Of a stretch of DNA of 64,000 nt, positions 47,301-60,014 are shown one piece after another. Source of the stretch: Gossypium raimondii (Eukaryota; Streptophyta; Magnoliopsida; Malvales; Malvaceae); assembly GCF_025698545.1 (NCBI RefSeq), contig NC_068575.1, forward strand, positions 58,537,980 to 58,601,979, written 5' to 3'. Made by a program: the position numbers and the translations under genes. The notes under the pieces are model-generated. The model ran no database searches and was not told where the DNA came from. It was given only the letters and a program-made list of their open reading frames with translations. How positions within the stretch are numbered: the first letter of the stretch is position 1; the number at the start of each line of letters is the position of its first letter.

Positions 47301-50300
47301 TTTTTTATTCTGCTGTATGGTAGCCTATGATATCACCTAGCTTGTTTACTGTTTCCATTAATTCATGACAGATGAACATTAGGTGCTCTCTTTCTATAGT
47401 GCCCCCTAATAGAGGTTTGGTTTTATTTAGTTAATTTACTGCTTCGTGTTTTTCAAGTCATCAGTAGATTGAGTGAAACCTGGCTACATTTTCGAGGCCA
47501 GTGACCTTTTTTACCAATGTTCAGCTCAATGGTTTTAGTCATGCCGCTTGCTCAATATTTAGAATATGTTCTTCATTCTTTTACCTAGATTAAAATGTTG
47601 AGGTAGTGTTGCATGAAGAAAGATATTTAGTTGGGTAAGGAAAGGTTGTCAGCCTCACTATTTACTTGATTCTGACTCAAGATACCTTTCCACCTGTGTC
47701 CATATTCTTGTGCTTGTTGAATGTTAACTTTGACTTGGGATCTAGTATCAAACAGTATGATACCCGTAATATTCAAAGTGTCCCTTAAGTGCTGGATAGA
47801 ATCTTGTTTTTGCAGTTCTCCGTTCCTTTTATATATTCTGTTCTCTTTATTTTATTTCCCTCTGTTTTATAATATTAAATGCATGTGTCTTTTCTTCATT
47901 GCTCTCTAGTTGTTATAATTGTTGTTTCATCGTGGGAATTTTATCAAAGTTTCGAATTTCTAGAGTTATTGCATTGTTTTTGTTTGTCTATACATTATAG
48001 CAAGAAACCTGCTTTTTTGCATATTAATACTATTGAACCATCTTTTCTGAAGTTGCTTTGTCTGCATCTTTAATGTTCCAGGTAAGGAGGCATTGTTATA
48101 ATCTAGATAAATAGAGTAATCACTCTAAACTATAATTTAAATGATGGTTGAAAACTGCTGAATTTTAAGATTTTAATTTGTTTAGTCCTTCAAAAGGTAG
48201 ATTTTCCACTTCACATTCAATTGTTTCACGAATATTTAGTTATGCCTACATTCTTTCAATAAGGTTTTTTATTGTTGGGTTAGAATGAGTTTTAGGTGAT
48301 TATGTGGTGAATGTAGTTTTGGATGGTTGATAACAAAATCATTCTACCAGGCTCTAACTTTACTGCCTTTAACCAGTGCAAAATTTATATCAGCAGAGGA
48401 AAGAACTGGTGTTACTTTTGAGGATTTCGCTGGCCAAGAATATATCAAGAGAGAATTACAAGAGATTGTACGAATTTTAAAAAATGATGAGGAGTTCCAA
48501 AACAAAGGTATTTACTGCCCTAAAGGTGTTTTGCTCCATGGGCCTCCTGGGACTGGTAAAACACTGCTGGCCAAAGCTATTGCTGGTGAAGCAGGACTAC
48601 CATTCTTTGCAGCAAACGGCACTGATTTCGTAGAGGTGAAGGCTGGTTTCTTCACAAAAAATTCATTTCTTTCAATTTATCTGAGTTATCTTTTGGATTT
48701 TTCAGATGCTTTATATTTAGGCTTTATCCTAAACTTCTTTGGAAAATTATGGCCTTAAATCAAGTGAAATTGGAAGAGAAATTTTAATTGCCTTTCCCCC
48801 CTGAAACTGTTGACTCTTTCTTTTTCTGCTCGTTTACTTCTTCATTCTTGGTTGCTTTTAAATCCGGTTGCTATATTTATTTTAAAGGGTCATAGATAGG
48901 GAAATCTTGAATTGGTCTGATCATTCATCTTGTCTATAGCTGTTCTCTTTACTTTAATCCATGCCTTAATTTTGTCATCCCACTACTTTTTGCACCGACT
49001 CTGGGTAATTCTCTTTTTTATTCTTTTATTTTAACCTTTACACATATATAAATGTGCATCTGTTGAAGCCTTGTTTAAACGCACAATTCCTCTAGTCTGT
49101 TTAATGCAATGTGCCTCGAGTTCTGCTACTTTAAAATCTCAATGTTCATGCATCGTTTAGTAACTTTTTTCATGTTGCCTCCCTGATGGCCCTGAATTTT
49201 TTAAAGTCTCTTAGTCAGGGTATATCATTGAATTTTATTTTCATGTTGTAATTTATTTCCTTTTTATTGTCGCCTATCTGAAATTGTTGGAACTGGAAAT
49301 CTGGCTGATATAGTGATATAACTTGCCAGATGTTTGTTGGAGTCGCTGCATCACGTGTGAAGGACCTGTTTGCTAATGCAAGATCATTTGCACCTTCCAT
49401 AATTTTTATTGATGAGATTGATGCTATCGGTAGTAAGCGTGGGGGGCCTGATATCGGTGGTGTAAGACAAATTACCTTTTTTTTGTTGTTGTTGTCAATG
49501 GATAACTCACTTTTTATTATCTTCTTTCTCTTATCTATTGGGGAAAAGCTTAAAGGTCAGACAGAGGTGTTCTATTTCCAACTTGAGCAACTGGCACCCT
49601 TAAGTGCTAATAACATTAAAAGGCCGATCCTTTTACTTTTAGCTGTAGTGTGATAAAGATGTAATGTTAAGATGAAAAAAATAAGATCACTTTTTCCTTA
49701 TAAATCATCATAATCACAATAGTTTCTGAAAGTATATTGAATCTGTACTTTTCTTGAGGGTGAAGATCCAAGAAAAAAAAAGGTAGTGAAGTAAAGCACT
49801 ATTTCCTAAAGTATGCTATATAACATAAAGCAAAGAAAATTCTCTCATCATAGCTGATAATCTTAAAGTAGATGATTTTATTAATGAGTTTGCTTCATTG
49901 CATTGTCTAATTTGGTCCGGATATCAAGTATTATCGTAATTAATCTTTCACTTGCTAGTGTTTCCTTTACTTCCATTTTCAATGAAAAGTTTTAGCTTGA
50001 GTGTAGCACACACACAAAAAAACTTTGCATGTATCCTTGGAAATTAGCTTCTTGATTTTGATATCAGACAAGGCATGTAACATTATCCTAAAACTTTGCA
50101 GTGGGATCTTTTCTATCCACATATTCTCGACAGTCAACTAAAGAGCTCATGCTAGGCTTCTTAATTCAAATGGATTGCCACACAAATTGCTTTTTGAACC
50201 TTGGATCTTTTTGTTGCCATATTAGTATAAAATATTGTTGGGATAGATGTGCCTATAAAGCTCTTTTTTCATAGCAATGTCCTAACTTAGCCTTGTATTA

Positions 50301-53300
50301 TCACCTATTGGCTCTCATATTAATGTCTGACTTTGCTCTATGGTTTTGTGAATGTAATTTTTCTATATAGGGTGGTGCAGAAAGGGAACAGGGTCTGCTT
50401 CAGATACTGACTGAGATGGATGGATTTAAAGTTTCTACATCACAGGTATTAAATTTTGTATTTACTTGGATTTTAAGTGGACTTTTCTGATGCAATCCTA
50501 AATTTGGGCTTGTCAGGTGTTGGTTATAGGTGCAACAAATAGACTGGATATTCTTGATCCTGCTCTCCTGAGAAAGGGTCGGTTTGACAAGATAATAAGA
50601 GTTGGGTTGCCATCTAAAGATGGCAGATTGGCCATATTGAAGGTATTTGTTTAATGTGATTGTAATAAAAGCCTTTATGTTCTCATGTATGCTTTTGTGT
50701 CTTATTATATTATTTCATTTTTGTATCCTACAGGTCCATGCTAGAAATAAATTTTTTCGGTCTGAAGAGGATAAAGAGGCTCTCCTGGAGGAAATTGCAA
50801 TGCTTACCGAAGATTTCACTGGGGCTGAGCTTCAAAATATATTGTACATAACTATATATCTCATTACTTTTTAATTATACCACTTAACATTTGGGAGGAC
50901 TAATGTTTTCCAAACTGGGATGATAGGAATGAGGCTGGAATTTTGACTGCCAGAAAAGATCTTGATTACATTGGACGTGAAGAACTTCTAGAGGCTTTGA
51001 AGAGGGTTAGTCTACATTCCTTACATATGGCTATTGATTCAACATATTGATTGTCACTTTCTCACTTTGTTCATAATTTTACTTTCCAGCAAAAGGGCAC
51101 ATTTGAAACAGGCCAAGAAGATAGTACAGAAATTCCAGAGGAGTTGAAGTTGAGATTAGCATATCGAGAAGCAGCTGTTGCTGTTCTCGCATGCTACTTT
51201 CCAGATCCCTACCGCCCATTCACAGAGGTTACTGCATTAAGATAACATCACCTGTTCATATACTTGTAGTACCATTTGCTTCTGTGATATTTTCTGTTTT
51301 CACAGTTTTTATTCTTTTGCTCAGCCTGTTTTCACAGTTATTGATCAAATCTTCATGTTTATCTCCTACAGACGGATATAAAGTCCATCCGTAGCCAGCC
51401 AAATATGCGCTATGCTGAATTTTCGGGGAAGGTTTTCTTGAGAAAATCAGATTACATAAGCTCTATAGTGCGTGCATGTGCTCGTAAGTAATGAAAACTT
51501 TTATCCATTATCATCATAATTGATTTTTTTATTAGTTTACTAGCTGAATTTTGTGTATTATTCTTGTCTTTGATTTCCATGAAGTTCAGTGCATTTGAAG
51601 TTGAAATGTCCACTTTCCACCTTGTGTAAAAATAAGGGGAAAGTAAATCTGCCCTAGAAAATGAAGATTGTAATTGAACTCTGTGTCATTTAGTTTCCAA
51701 TTCCATGGTTGTAAGCTTGACTCTAAGAATAGAGCTCTTTATAGTTTATATTTGAAAACAAGATGGTTAAGTCTCCCACCCTCCTCGACCTGCTTAAGTA
51801 AGGTTCCTTGCTACTGTATGTTGGCCCTTAATCCTGTCTGGTCTTTCATGTTATCAAATGCTAATCTCGATAACTTCCCTTACAGTACTTTGTTATTTCT
51901 CCCCTCTGACAATAAGTATAGTCTGGCTGACTGGTAGCTGAAATTTGCAGCAAGAGTAATTGAGGAGGAGATGTTTGGGGTTGATAACATGTGTTGGATC
52001 TCAGCAAAAGCTACATTAGAAGCTTCTAGGCTTGCAGAGTTTTTAATTTTGCAGACAGGGATGACAGCTTTTGGAAAAGCTTACTACAGAAATCAAAATG
52101 ATCTTGTGCCTAATGTATGTTTGCAGTTTGTGGCTGTTAAATCTTTATAGCACTTCATGAAGATGTTTTATGAATTGACATTGATTGCATTATTAACTTC
52201 ATGTTTAGCTTGCGGCGAAACTTGAAGCACTTCGTGACGAATACATGCGTTTTTCTGTGGAAAAATGTGCATCTGTGCTGAGGGAGTTCTATTCAGCTGT
52301 AGAGACAATCACAGGTTAATTGTTTTCATATAGTTAATTCATTATTCTTTAAACTAATTCCTATATTGCATAAAATTTTTGGGCTAACACAATTATTTCA
52401 GTTATCTTAATTGTACTGAGAAATTTTGAATTTTTGCAACAAAAGGACCATGTACAACAAAATACTTAAATGCTTGACTCCATGTTTTACATTTTGCAGA
52501 TATTTTACTTGAAAAGGGAGAGATTAAAGCAGAGGAAATCTGGGATATATACAATAGAGCACCTCGAATACCTCAGGTAGTTTTTGATTCAAGGAATGGC
52601 ATGTTTAGAGAAAATCTAAATGCAAAAAGGCTCTATAGCTTAGGATTCAATAATTATTATTCTATTATGGTTGTCCTAGCTTCGGTATGTACATTCTTCT
52701 TTGGGAAAAGCCGCTATGTTTTCTTAGATGAATCTAATGTGGAAATTTATGAACATTTGCAATTATTTATTGACAGATATTCTATACAGATTATCTTTGA
52801 TCTGGTTGTTTTCAATTAAAATATAACCTTTTTCCCCACTGATATACTGCTTGTTTGATATAAGAGCAAGTATGGGGAAATGATATAACTACAAAGAGAA
52901 AAGCAGTATTAGACAGGAGCAATTAGGAAGGAATAGAGGAAACTAGGGGAGAAACATAGAAACTAGAGGGAGAAAACCACAGAAGCAATGTGGAGAAAAT
53001 CTCAATAATCAATATGTCAGTATCCTAAACTATCTAAATTCATGATTCAAAACCTTAATACTAAAATAGCATAAATTTTTATAACTAAACCTGAAACCTA
53101 ATAAAATGCAAATACCAAATTATAACTGTAAAACCCTAATACTTGGAAAAGAAGTAAAATAATAATTAGAATAAAGCACCAAAATATCCTAAATATTTAT
53201 AAAAGTTACAATTAAGAAAATATAAAAATAAAGTCCAATGTTTTGTATTCTCTCACTTAGGATATTCCATCTTGAACCATTCTTTTTAACCGGTCTGGGC

Positions 53301-54066
53301 ATAATTACTTTGCATGAGACTAGTTTTAGAACTATAATCACAATTGACCGTATATCTTGTGGGAGTCTGAAAGGTTAACATATGATAGTCTCTTGATAAT
53401 ATCTCATGGCAGTCGTTTTAGGGAAAATCAAGTTACATTAAGAAAATACATAAGAGAATCCATAATAATTTTCTTGAATATGAACCGACCTTTGAAATAA
53501 CTGTACCTTGGTAGTGATATGGCTGAAATTCTGGTTTTATATGATTGTTTTGATTTGCTATTTGAGCAGTACATGTTAGAGTTGTATGTTTAAGCTATAG
53601 AGGTGCGGTTTTAAATGGTGGAATGCTTATTGATTAATGACTACTAGTTCATTATTTTTAATGAAATGCATGATTGATGCTTTTGCCCATTGTATAGCCT
53701 ACTGTCAATCCAGTTGACGAATATGGAGCCCTAATTTATGCTGGGCGATGGGGAATCCATGGGATCACACTTCCAGGGAGGGTAACGTTTGCACCTGGAA
53801 GTTCTGGGTTTTCAACTTTTGGCGCACCACGTCCCAAGGAGGCAAGTTGGACAAGACTTAGTTTTATCATATATCTCATTTCTGAGTTCTGACAAAAATG
53901 CTTTTTGATTTTATTTGTACAGACTCAAACGGTCAGTGATGAAACGTGGAAGCTCATAGATAATATTTGGGATAAGAGGGTTGAAGAAATAAAAGCTGAA
54001 GCTTCAATGGAGGTTGAAGAAGAGAAGGAGAAGCCACAACTTTTGATGGCCAGTCATTTCCTTTGA
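44355..54066 (+). CDS. FTSHI4: FtsH-like protein FTSHI4, chloroplast, protease-inactive
   Basis: Sixteen exons: 44355-44630, 45607-45862, 46880-47255, 48377-48635, 49330-49461, 50371-50445, 50517-50642, 50734-50843, 50927-51005, 51090-51227, 51372-51483, 51951-52114, 52209-52314, 52500-52576, 53698-53841 and 53923-54066, giving 857 residues. A Ser/Lys-rich N-terminus suits a chloroplast transit peptide. One membrane segment lies at about 244-264. The AAA module has Walker A GPPGTGKT (358-365), Walker B IIFIDE (413-418), [13 protein letters not shown] and [20 protein letters not shown]. The zinc motif HEXXH is replaced by REAAV (589-593), so it cannot act as a metalloprotease. In Arabidopsis FTSHI4 (EMB3144) is essential for plastid and embryo development, and FtsHi proteins join the Ycf2 import-motor complex. 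Intron 15 uses a GC donor. The match to FTSHI4 is end to end by memory. Confidence 0.95.
53842..53847 (+). other. GC-AG splice donor, FTSHI4 intron 15
   Basis: The exon ends CCCAAGGAG and the intron begins GCAAGT, a perfect match to the GC-AG donor consensus. The acceptor TTGTACAG ends at 53922. The joined frame PRPKE + TQTVSDETW matches the family. A downstream GT at 53846 would break the frame. Confidence 0.8.
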
Positions 54067-54248
54067 AATCATGGTAATGTTTTTCCTCCTTAGTCATGAG
54101 TAATATTTCAATTTGAGTTGTTCCTTTTCTTTTTTCTCTCTCTCTCTCGAATTTCTTTTGCAACATAAATGGTATTAGTCTATGTTGTAAAAGCATTCTT
54201 ATATGTTGAATTTAACTGTAGATCCTTTTCTTTTCGGGGAATACCAAA

Positions 54249-54332
54249 CAGTTTTGCTGAAAAGTTACAATGGGCTTTATCCTGGTCTTACAGTTTTGCT
54301 GAAAAGTTACAATGGGCTTTATCCTGGTCTTA
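54249..54332 (+). repeat. 42-bp tandem duplication
   Basis: Two apparently identical 42-base units (54249-54290 and 54291-54332) begin CAGTTTTGCTGAAAAG and end CCTGGTCTTA. They lie about 180 bases after the FTSHI4 stop, probably in its 3' UTR. They create a repeated open frame that I regard as chance. Confidence 0.9.
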
Positions 54333-55058
54333 CATTATCTGCTAGAGAGTTGACGTTTCTGCATGATGTATGCTCAATGAAGGCAATTTTTGCTTCTCTG
54401 CAAACTCCCTTGATTGCATACTGTTAATCAATTGAGCCATCCTCATTTTCTACATCTGCTAGATATCTGGTCAATGGGCAGATTTTTTCCCAAGCTCAGT
54501 CGTTTGTATACTTTTATTACAAGAGAGATATACAACACACCATTGCATGTAGTGCTGGCCTGACATTCAAAATAGAATCATTGCTGCTAGCTGTAGAATT
54601 CTAAATGAATTTTGTGAGTGATCCAAATGGAAATTCTTTTATTTTGTATCCTTTTAGTTATAAAAGTAACTGAAAGTTTACTGGTATAGTTTTTGCCATT
54701 CATATCCTGTTGCTCGCCTTTATTTTCATAAAGTGTGGCCATTGCTAGACTGGTTTAAACAAATTGAGTTTCTGGATTTCGCGTAATTGGAATGTCTGCT
54801 AACATGGCATTTCATGAATACATGTCATGTTCTACCATAATCGCTTTTAAAGTATTAGCATGTGATATACGTAGCATAAAGATTTTGACATGTAAATAAC
54901 TCAACTTATACAAATTTTAATATATTTGTATATACCTGAATGATCTTGTTGAATTTGTGTGTTTTAATATTTTTCATAGGGTATTCAAGTTGCATCTCAC
55001 CAGGTATAGCTTCTGCCATCTTCCTTGTTTACCTAACATACCATGTTTGAGCAATAAT
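54333..55058. other. FTSHI4 3' flank
   Basis: Moderately AT-rich sequence without a supported gene. The FTSHI4 transcript probably ends in the first few hundred bases. Confidence 0.4.
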
Positions 55059-55067
55059 TTAATTTTA

Positions 55068-55517
55068 GGGTAAACTATAAAAATAGTCACTTTTGTTTGC
55101 CTTAGATTACATTTTAGTTATTTATGTTTGAAATGTTACGTTTTAGTCACTTACGTTATCATTTTGTTACGAAGTGGGCACTTTACCATTGAACTCCATT
55201 ACCTCCCTAACGGTAATCCTACGTGGCAGTCCAAATGGGTTTTAAATGCCAACTTGGATGTCCAGTTGTTGGAATGAAAATAGGTTTTTAATTAAATAAA
55301 TTCAATTTGGATTGTCACGTAGGACATCCAAGTTGGCATTTAAAACCCATTTCGACTGCCACGTAGGACCACCATTAAGGAGGTAACGGAGCTTAAAGAT
55401 AGAGTGACCACTTCGTAACAAAACGATAAAGTAAGTGGCTAAAACGTAACATTTCAAACATAAGTGATTAAAATGTAATCTAAGACAACTAAAAGTGACT
55501 AATTTTGTAGTTTACCC
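55068..55517. mobile_element. MULE-type fold-back MITE, 450 bp
   Basis: The element starts GGGTAAACTATAAAAATAG and ends CTAATTTTGTAGTTTACCC; the first 28 bases match the complement of the last 28 with about three differences. Pairing continues almost to the centre (left CCTACGTGGCAGTCC against right GACTGCCACGTAGGA), so nearly the whole element folds back. It is flanked by the 9-base direct repeat TTAATTTTA (55059-55067 and 55518-55526). Long inverted repeats with a 9-bp duplication are typical of Mutator-like elements. It is non-coding. It sits between the convergent ends of FTSHI4 and the aminotransferase gene, 128 bases from the stop codon of the latter. Confidence 0.85.
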
Positions 55518-55644
55518 TTAATTTTATTTTCTGCATATGCGTTGTGAGAACATTCCATTACATCGTGAGATAAAAAATTAAATAATATTATATGATTATC
55601 AAGTGGAATGAATTCTTTAATTAGTATGGTTCAGGGTTTACATA

Positions 55645-58600
55645 CTAAACCCTGAAATAGAGTTCAACGCCAAAGTCTTCTTGAAACCTTCGTTGAGATG
55701 GAAACTTGGGAAGTAAAGCAGCAATTCTTTTAGCACTTTCCAAATACGATGAATACTTTGGAACGACAGAAGAATTGTCCTTTTTTCTGGCATCGATTTT
55801 GTCGCTCTCACGATCCGTGTTTATTGCCTGAAAAGCAGTAGCCAAATCCAGGACAGGGATGCCATCATCATAGGTGTCCTTGATGAGTGCCTTGTTCTTG
55901 AACGTCCAGTTGCCTGTTCTTAGGTCAAAATGGTAAAGAGGAAGAAATCGTTGCCCATACAAGGCGACAAACTCCAATGCAGCTACAATGTATTCAAACT
56001 CCTCATTTGACATGTAGTAAGGAAACCCAACTCTTGTATACCCAGGTTTTGCTCCAACATAGCCCTGCAAAATCAGATATCGCTGTCTCTTAGAAAAAGT
56101 CAACGCATTTTCAATTGCATCGTATTTATAGTGATTATGAACGTAATCAATGTTATAGTAGGGTGTTGAGTGCAGAGTAGGAATACCTTTTTAATAGCTT
56201 CTCTAATGGCAAGGGACTGAGTCTGATCGATACCAAGCAAGCAGTGACCGTAAGGTCCAGCACAAGCACACCCACCTCGGGCTTGGATGCCAAAAAGGTC
56301 ATTTAGGAGAGTGGCAACGAATTGTCCATGGAGAGGCTTATCCCTCTTATTCCCAGTCTCACCCCACATGAAAAGCTCATCTTCTTGGTTGCTAATGGGG
56401 GCAGAGTTGGTTGTGGAGTAAACGAGGAAAGACAAAATGGCTTGTCTCTTTGTGTGGCTGCTTGTATTCCCTAAAACCTTAATGTTTTGATTGGGGAGAA
56501 GCCTGTTTAAAGCTTGTTGTATGTATGACTTCTCTTGCTTTGCAATCACTTGATAACCAATATATTCTTTCACCCAAAATGCCAAGGCTGCTCTTATCAT
56601 CTGTATTATTTGAGGAGTCCCTCCATTTTCCCTTTCTTCTATGTCACTTAAATATAACGTGTCCTGCATTTGTCACATACTTAATAACCTAATCATATTT
56701 AGTGAAAAAGGGATCTACTTATTACAAGCATTACATGTAATAACTAATTGATGAATATTTATTTCAAAAATTTATTAATAATTCTTATAATAGCCAAAAT
56801 TATTTGAAAGAATTATTAGAATTCTCATGTGGTACCTAGATAGCACAAATTCAAACCTTGTCATCCCCTTCTCGTCTTATAATAATAAAACAAACCCTAA
56901 ACCTAACCGTCTTAAAAAGTTTTTGTCTTGAGTACAATGTCATCAAAATTCATTTGATGACAATGTTGTTAAATAAATTTAAAGTATTAAATGCAAGATT
57001 TTTATTTTTATTTTTATTTTTATTTATAAATATTAAATTTTAATTTTTAATCATTTTAAACAACTTTCCATCATCTTTGAGTCATGAGAATCAATTTATG
57101 AAAATATTATCATACATGACAAATTAAAATTCACATTCTAAACATTAAATTTGATCATGTCACCAAACCTGCACTTAACTATGAAAAACGTTATATTAAA
57201 TTACCTTTTCTTTTTTCTTTTTTAAATCAAGACTATGTAAATGTCTAGAACTTCATATAAATTAAAAAAGGTTTTTAAAGGAATAAAAATGGTCTGCTCT
57301 CAGTTGGTTCACATCGGTATCCCAAAAATAAAATTTTGCCATATAGCATGTGGCATAAATAAATAAAATTCTGTCCATTTTAAAGACACTTTCCCATTCA
57401 GTCGGTAGTCAGTATCAAAGATGTAAACCAGCAGAGTCCCTCTAAATTCTGAGCCAAGAAAAATGCCTAATGGGTTGGCCTGTCAAACCCTCCTCATCTC
57501 CTTCAATGGATTTATATAATTAAACATGAAATGAAAAGGCAATAAAAGAGTAATCAATCAAGTACCTTTTCATCAAAACCATTGACGTATTCAACAGTTC
57601 CACCTCCACAGGTTGATGGAGGAGAATTTCCCAGCTGGTACAGAGCTTTGCTCATTAAAAGGATGCCGGGTGATCCAGGTCCACCTATAAACTTATGTGG
57701 GCCTAGGAACATACCATCATATCCATCAATCTCCCCCGACTTCATATCCATTGCCACGTATGGACCACTATTCATAAATGACCAAATATTCAAAATTTAA
57801 TTCAATTGATTAATTTATAAAAATTAATGACAAGTTGTAGTCACCTTGCGGCAAAATCAAAGCAAACAAAACCTCCATATTGGTGCATAAGTTTAGCAAT
57901 CTCTCGTGTATTTGATTGAATCCCAGTGACATTACTGCAAGCTGAAAAGGTACCAAGCAAAGGCCTATTCCTGTATTTAAACAACTCGAGCTGTTGTTTT
58001 AGAGCTTCAATATCGATCAACCCATCCTCGTTTAAACCAATCTCCACAACTTCGGCAAGGCTTTGACGCCATGAGAGCAAGTTGGAGTGGTGTTCATATG
58101 GCCCAAGGAAAACCACCCATCTCTCCTCATTGCTTAAGCACTTTATTACTTTGTCCCTCATAATTGATGGCACTGTAATGCCCATAACTTCTTGTAGCTT
58201 CTTAATGGCCGCTGTAGTTCCTGATCCACAAAACAGGATTGCATCATCTTCGCCGCCTCCCATGCATCTTTTAATGTAGTTCGATGCTTCATGCACCATT
58301 TTAGTCGTCCTTTGCCCCACATAGCTGTCACACGTATGGGTATTGCCTAAAAACACACGACAAAAGCTTCCATCACTTATCATCAAACCACTAAAAAAAA
58401 AACAAAACAGAAAACAAAAACTGGAGAGATCTCTTTATTACCGTAAAAGGGAAGAACATTGTTAATGATGAAATTTTCGATATAGTGAAGACAACGACCC
58501 GATGCAGTGTTATCAGCGTAAGTGAGTTTCCTGGTTCCAAAAGGAGATTCAAACTCGGCATCGCCACCAATGATTTGGGATCGTAACCATGACAGCTTTT

Positions 58601-58808
58601 TTTCATATGAGTTAACTTTAGGTACCCCCATCTCTAGGTTCCTGAATGATTCCGAGCCATGGCACAATCTGCTTGAAACATGGGACCATGTTGATGCTGA
58701 TGGTGACGACGGCATATTCTTGCTATGATCATTTGCAGGCTTCACTTTAGTGGCTGCTTCACTTGCTTCTATAACCACGGGTTGCTCTAACTCCATTTTC
58801 CCACCCAT
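55645..58808 (-). CDS. class V aminotransferase / NifS-like PLP enzyme
   Basis: Five exons (58808-58442, 58346-57845, 57767-57566, 56663-56187, 56064-55645) give 655 residues. The fold is that of PLP-dependent class V transferases (cysteine desulfurase, SufS, MoCo-sulfurase relatives). Landmarks: YADNTASGRCLHYIE, GNTHTCDS, FCGSGTTAAIK, GPYEHHSNLLSWR, CFDFAASGPY with the probable ring-binding Asp286, and FLGPHKFIGGPGSPG with the probable Schiff-base Lys315. RGGCACAGPYG (486-496) offers a Cys where SufS-type enzymes have their catalytic one. It is far longer than SufS or NifS (about 400-450), with a Ser-rich N-terminal extension of about 90 and a C-terminal extension of over 100 residues. No typical transit peptide is evident. 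Cysteine desulfurase or desulfhydrase activity is inferred only; I know no gene symbol for this subfamily. The upstream ATG at 58808 was chosen over the in-frame one at 58796. Confidence 0.88.
56671..57565 (-). other. intron 3 of the aminotransferase gene
   Basis: Longest intron of the gene (56664-57565). It is AT-rich, with a TTTTTA-type tract at about 57000-57025. No embedded gene was seen. Confidence 0.7.
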
Positions 58809-58886
58809 AAAAACAATAAAACAATCGGTGTTTTCTAATGGCGTGTTAGCTTACTAAAGGAGAAAATGAAGGAAAGGGGACATGGT

Positions 58887-58897
58887 TATTTATAAAC
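58887..58897 (-). promoter_or_regulatory. TATA box for the aminotransferase gene
   Basis: The minus strand reads TTTATAAATAA about 80 bases above the start codon, giving a probable transcript start near 58855-58860 and a leader of about 50 bases. Confidence 0.55.
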
Positions 58898-59214
58898 AAA
58901 AGGCTTTCTCTTTTTGCTGTGGGGAGCTTACGAAAAACTGCGAAAACCCACATTATTTTAGTAAATTATAATTCCGGTTCCATACGTGAAGCTAACTTTT
59001 GACTTTTGATTGGCTGCTATTGGCATTGACATTGTGGTCTTGTCTGAAATAAGATAAAACCGACATCATTCCATCCATAGTATAAATTTGGTAAAAATAG
59101 GATTAAATAAAATAATAATATTTAGTAACTTTTGAGTTTGGACATGATTTCATTATGAAGATACCTACTTGGTTCCTCCATTTCCTCATCCTTAATTTAA
59201 TTCCGTATAAGATT

Positions 59215-59580
59215 GTAATTTGATCATTATTATTTTAAAAATAAAGATAAAATATATCTATTTATTTTTTAAAGATAAAATGTTTCTATACTCATTTACT
59301 TTTTCAAATTTTTATAATTTAGTCCTTCCACTTTTCATATTTTAAAATTTAAATTCAATTATTAAATTTGTTGCAATAATATTTTAAAACTAAAAAACTA
59401 CTCACTTGATAGTCGTGTAATTAAGAAATATGATGTAGTTAATCTGAAATTAACAAAATAATAATATTATTATTAATAATTAGACTTAAATTTTAAAATC
59501 TAAAAATACAAGTATAGAGACTAAATTCTAAAGTTTCGAAAAATATAAGGACTGTTGTCATATTTTAACCTATTTTTAAT
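59215..59580. mobile_element. possible fold-back MITE
   Basis: TTTCTATACTC and TAATTTAGTCCTT on the left pair with complements of AGTATAGAGACTAAATTCTA and TATAAGGACTG on the right, around a TAATAATATTATTATTAATAA centre. Ends and target duplications are unclear. Confidence 0.4.
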
Positions 59581-60014
59581 AATAAAAGAGATGCAAAAAG
59601 GAATTATGTAGGAATCCAACGCGGCGAAGCCCATGGACATGTGAAAGTGAGGGCACGATCTCCGCAAAAAACCAATAAAGGCATATAAACCCTAAAATAG
59701 GGGGCTCACAAACCATGGGATCTCTAAAACGATTCAACCATTATTTTTATACAAAATGTTAGAAATATTGTGCCCTACTCTCTAAGGGTTTACAAATATT
59801 TTTCTAAGTTTAACACCCTAATTTGAATTTTCATAAATTGTGCAGATCAGATCTGGTATCCAATTTTTGTTCATGGATCTACATTTAAATAATTTTATTT
59901 TTAAAATATTTTATTTAAATTTAATTATAATATATATAAACATTTATATAAATTATATTTTATTATTTTTAAATAATAATGTGGGTTAACAAAATAAATT
60001 TTATTTAAAAAGAT

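Noticed and set aside
54203-54427. 74-residue frame with a repeated 14-residue unit
   Set aside because: The repeat is explained by the 42-bp tandem duplication (divisible by three), and the frame sits in the probable 3' UTR of FTSHI4.
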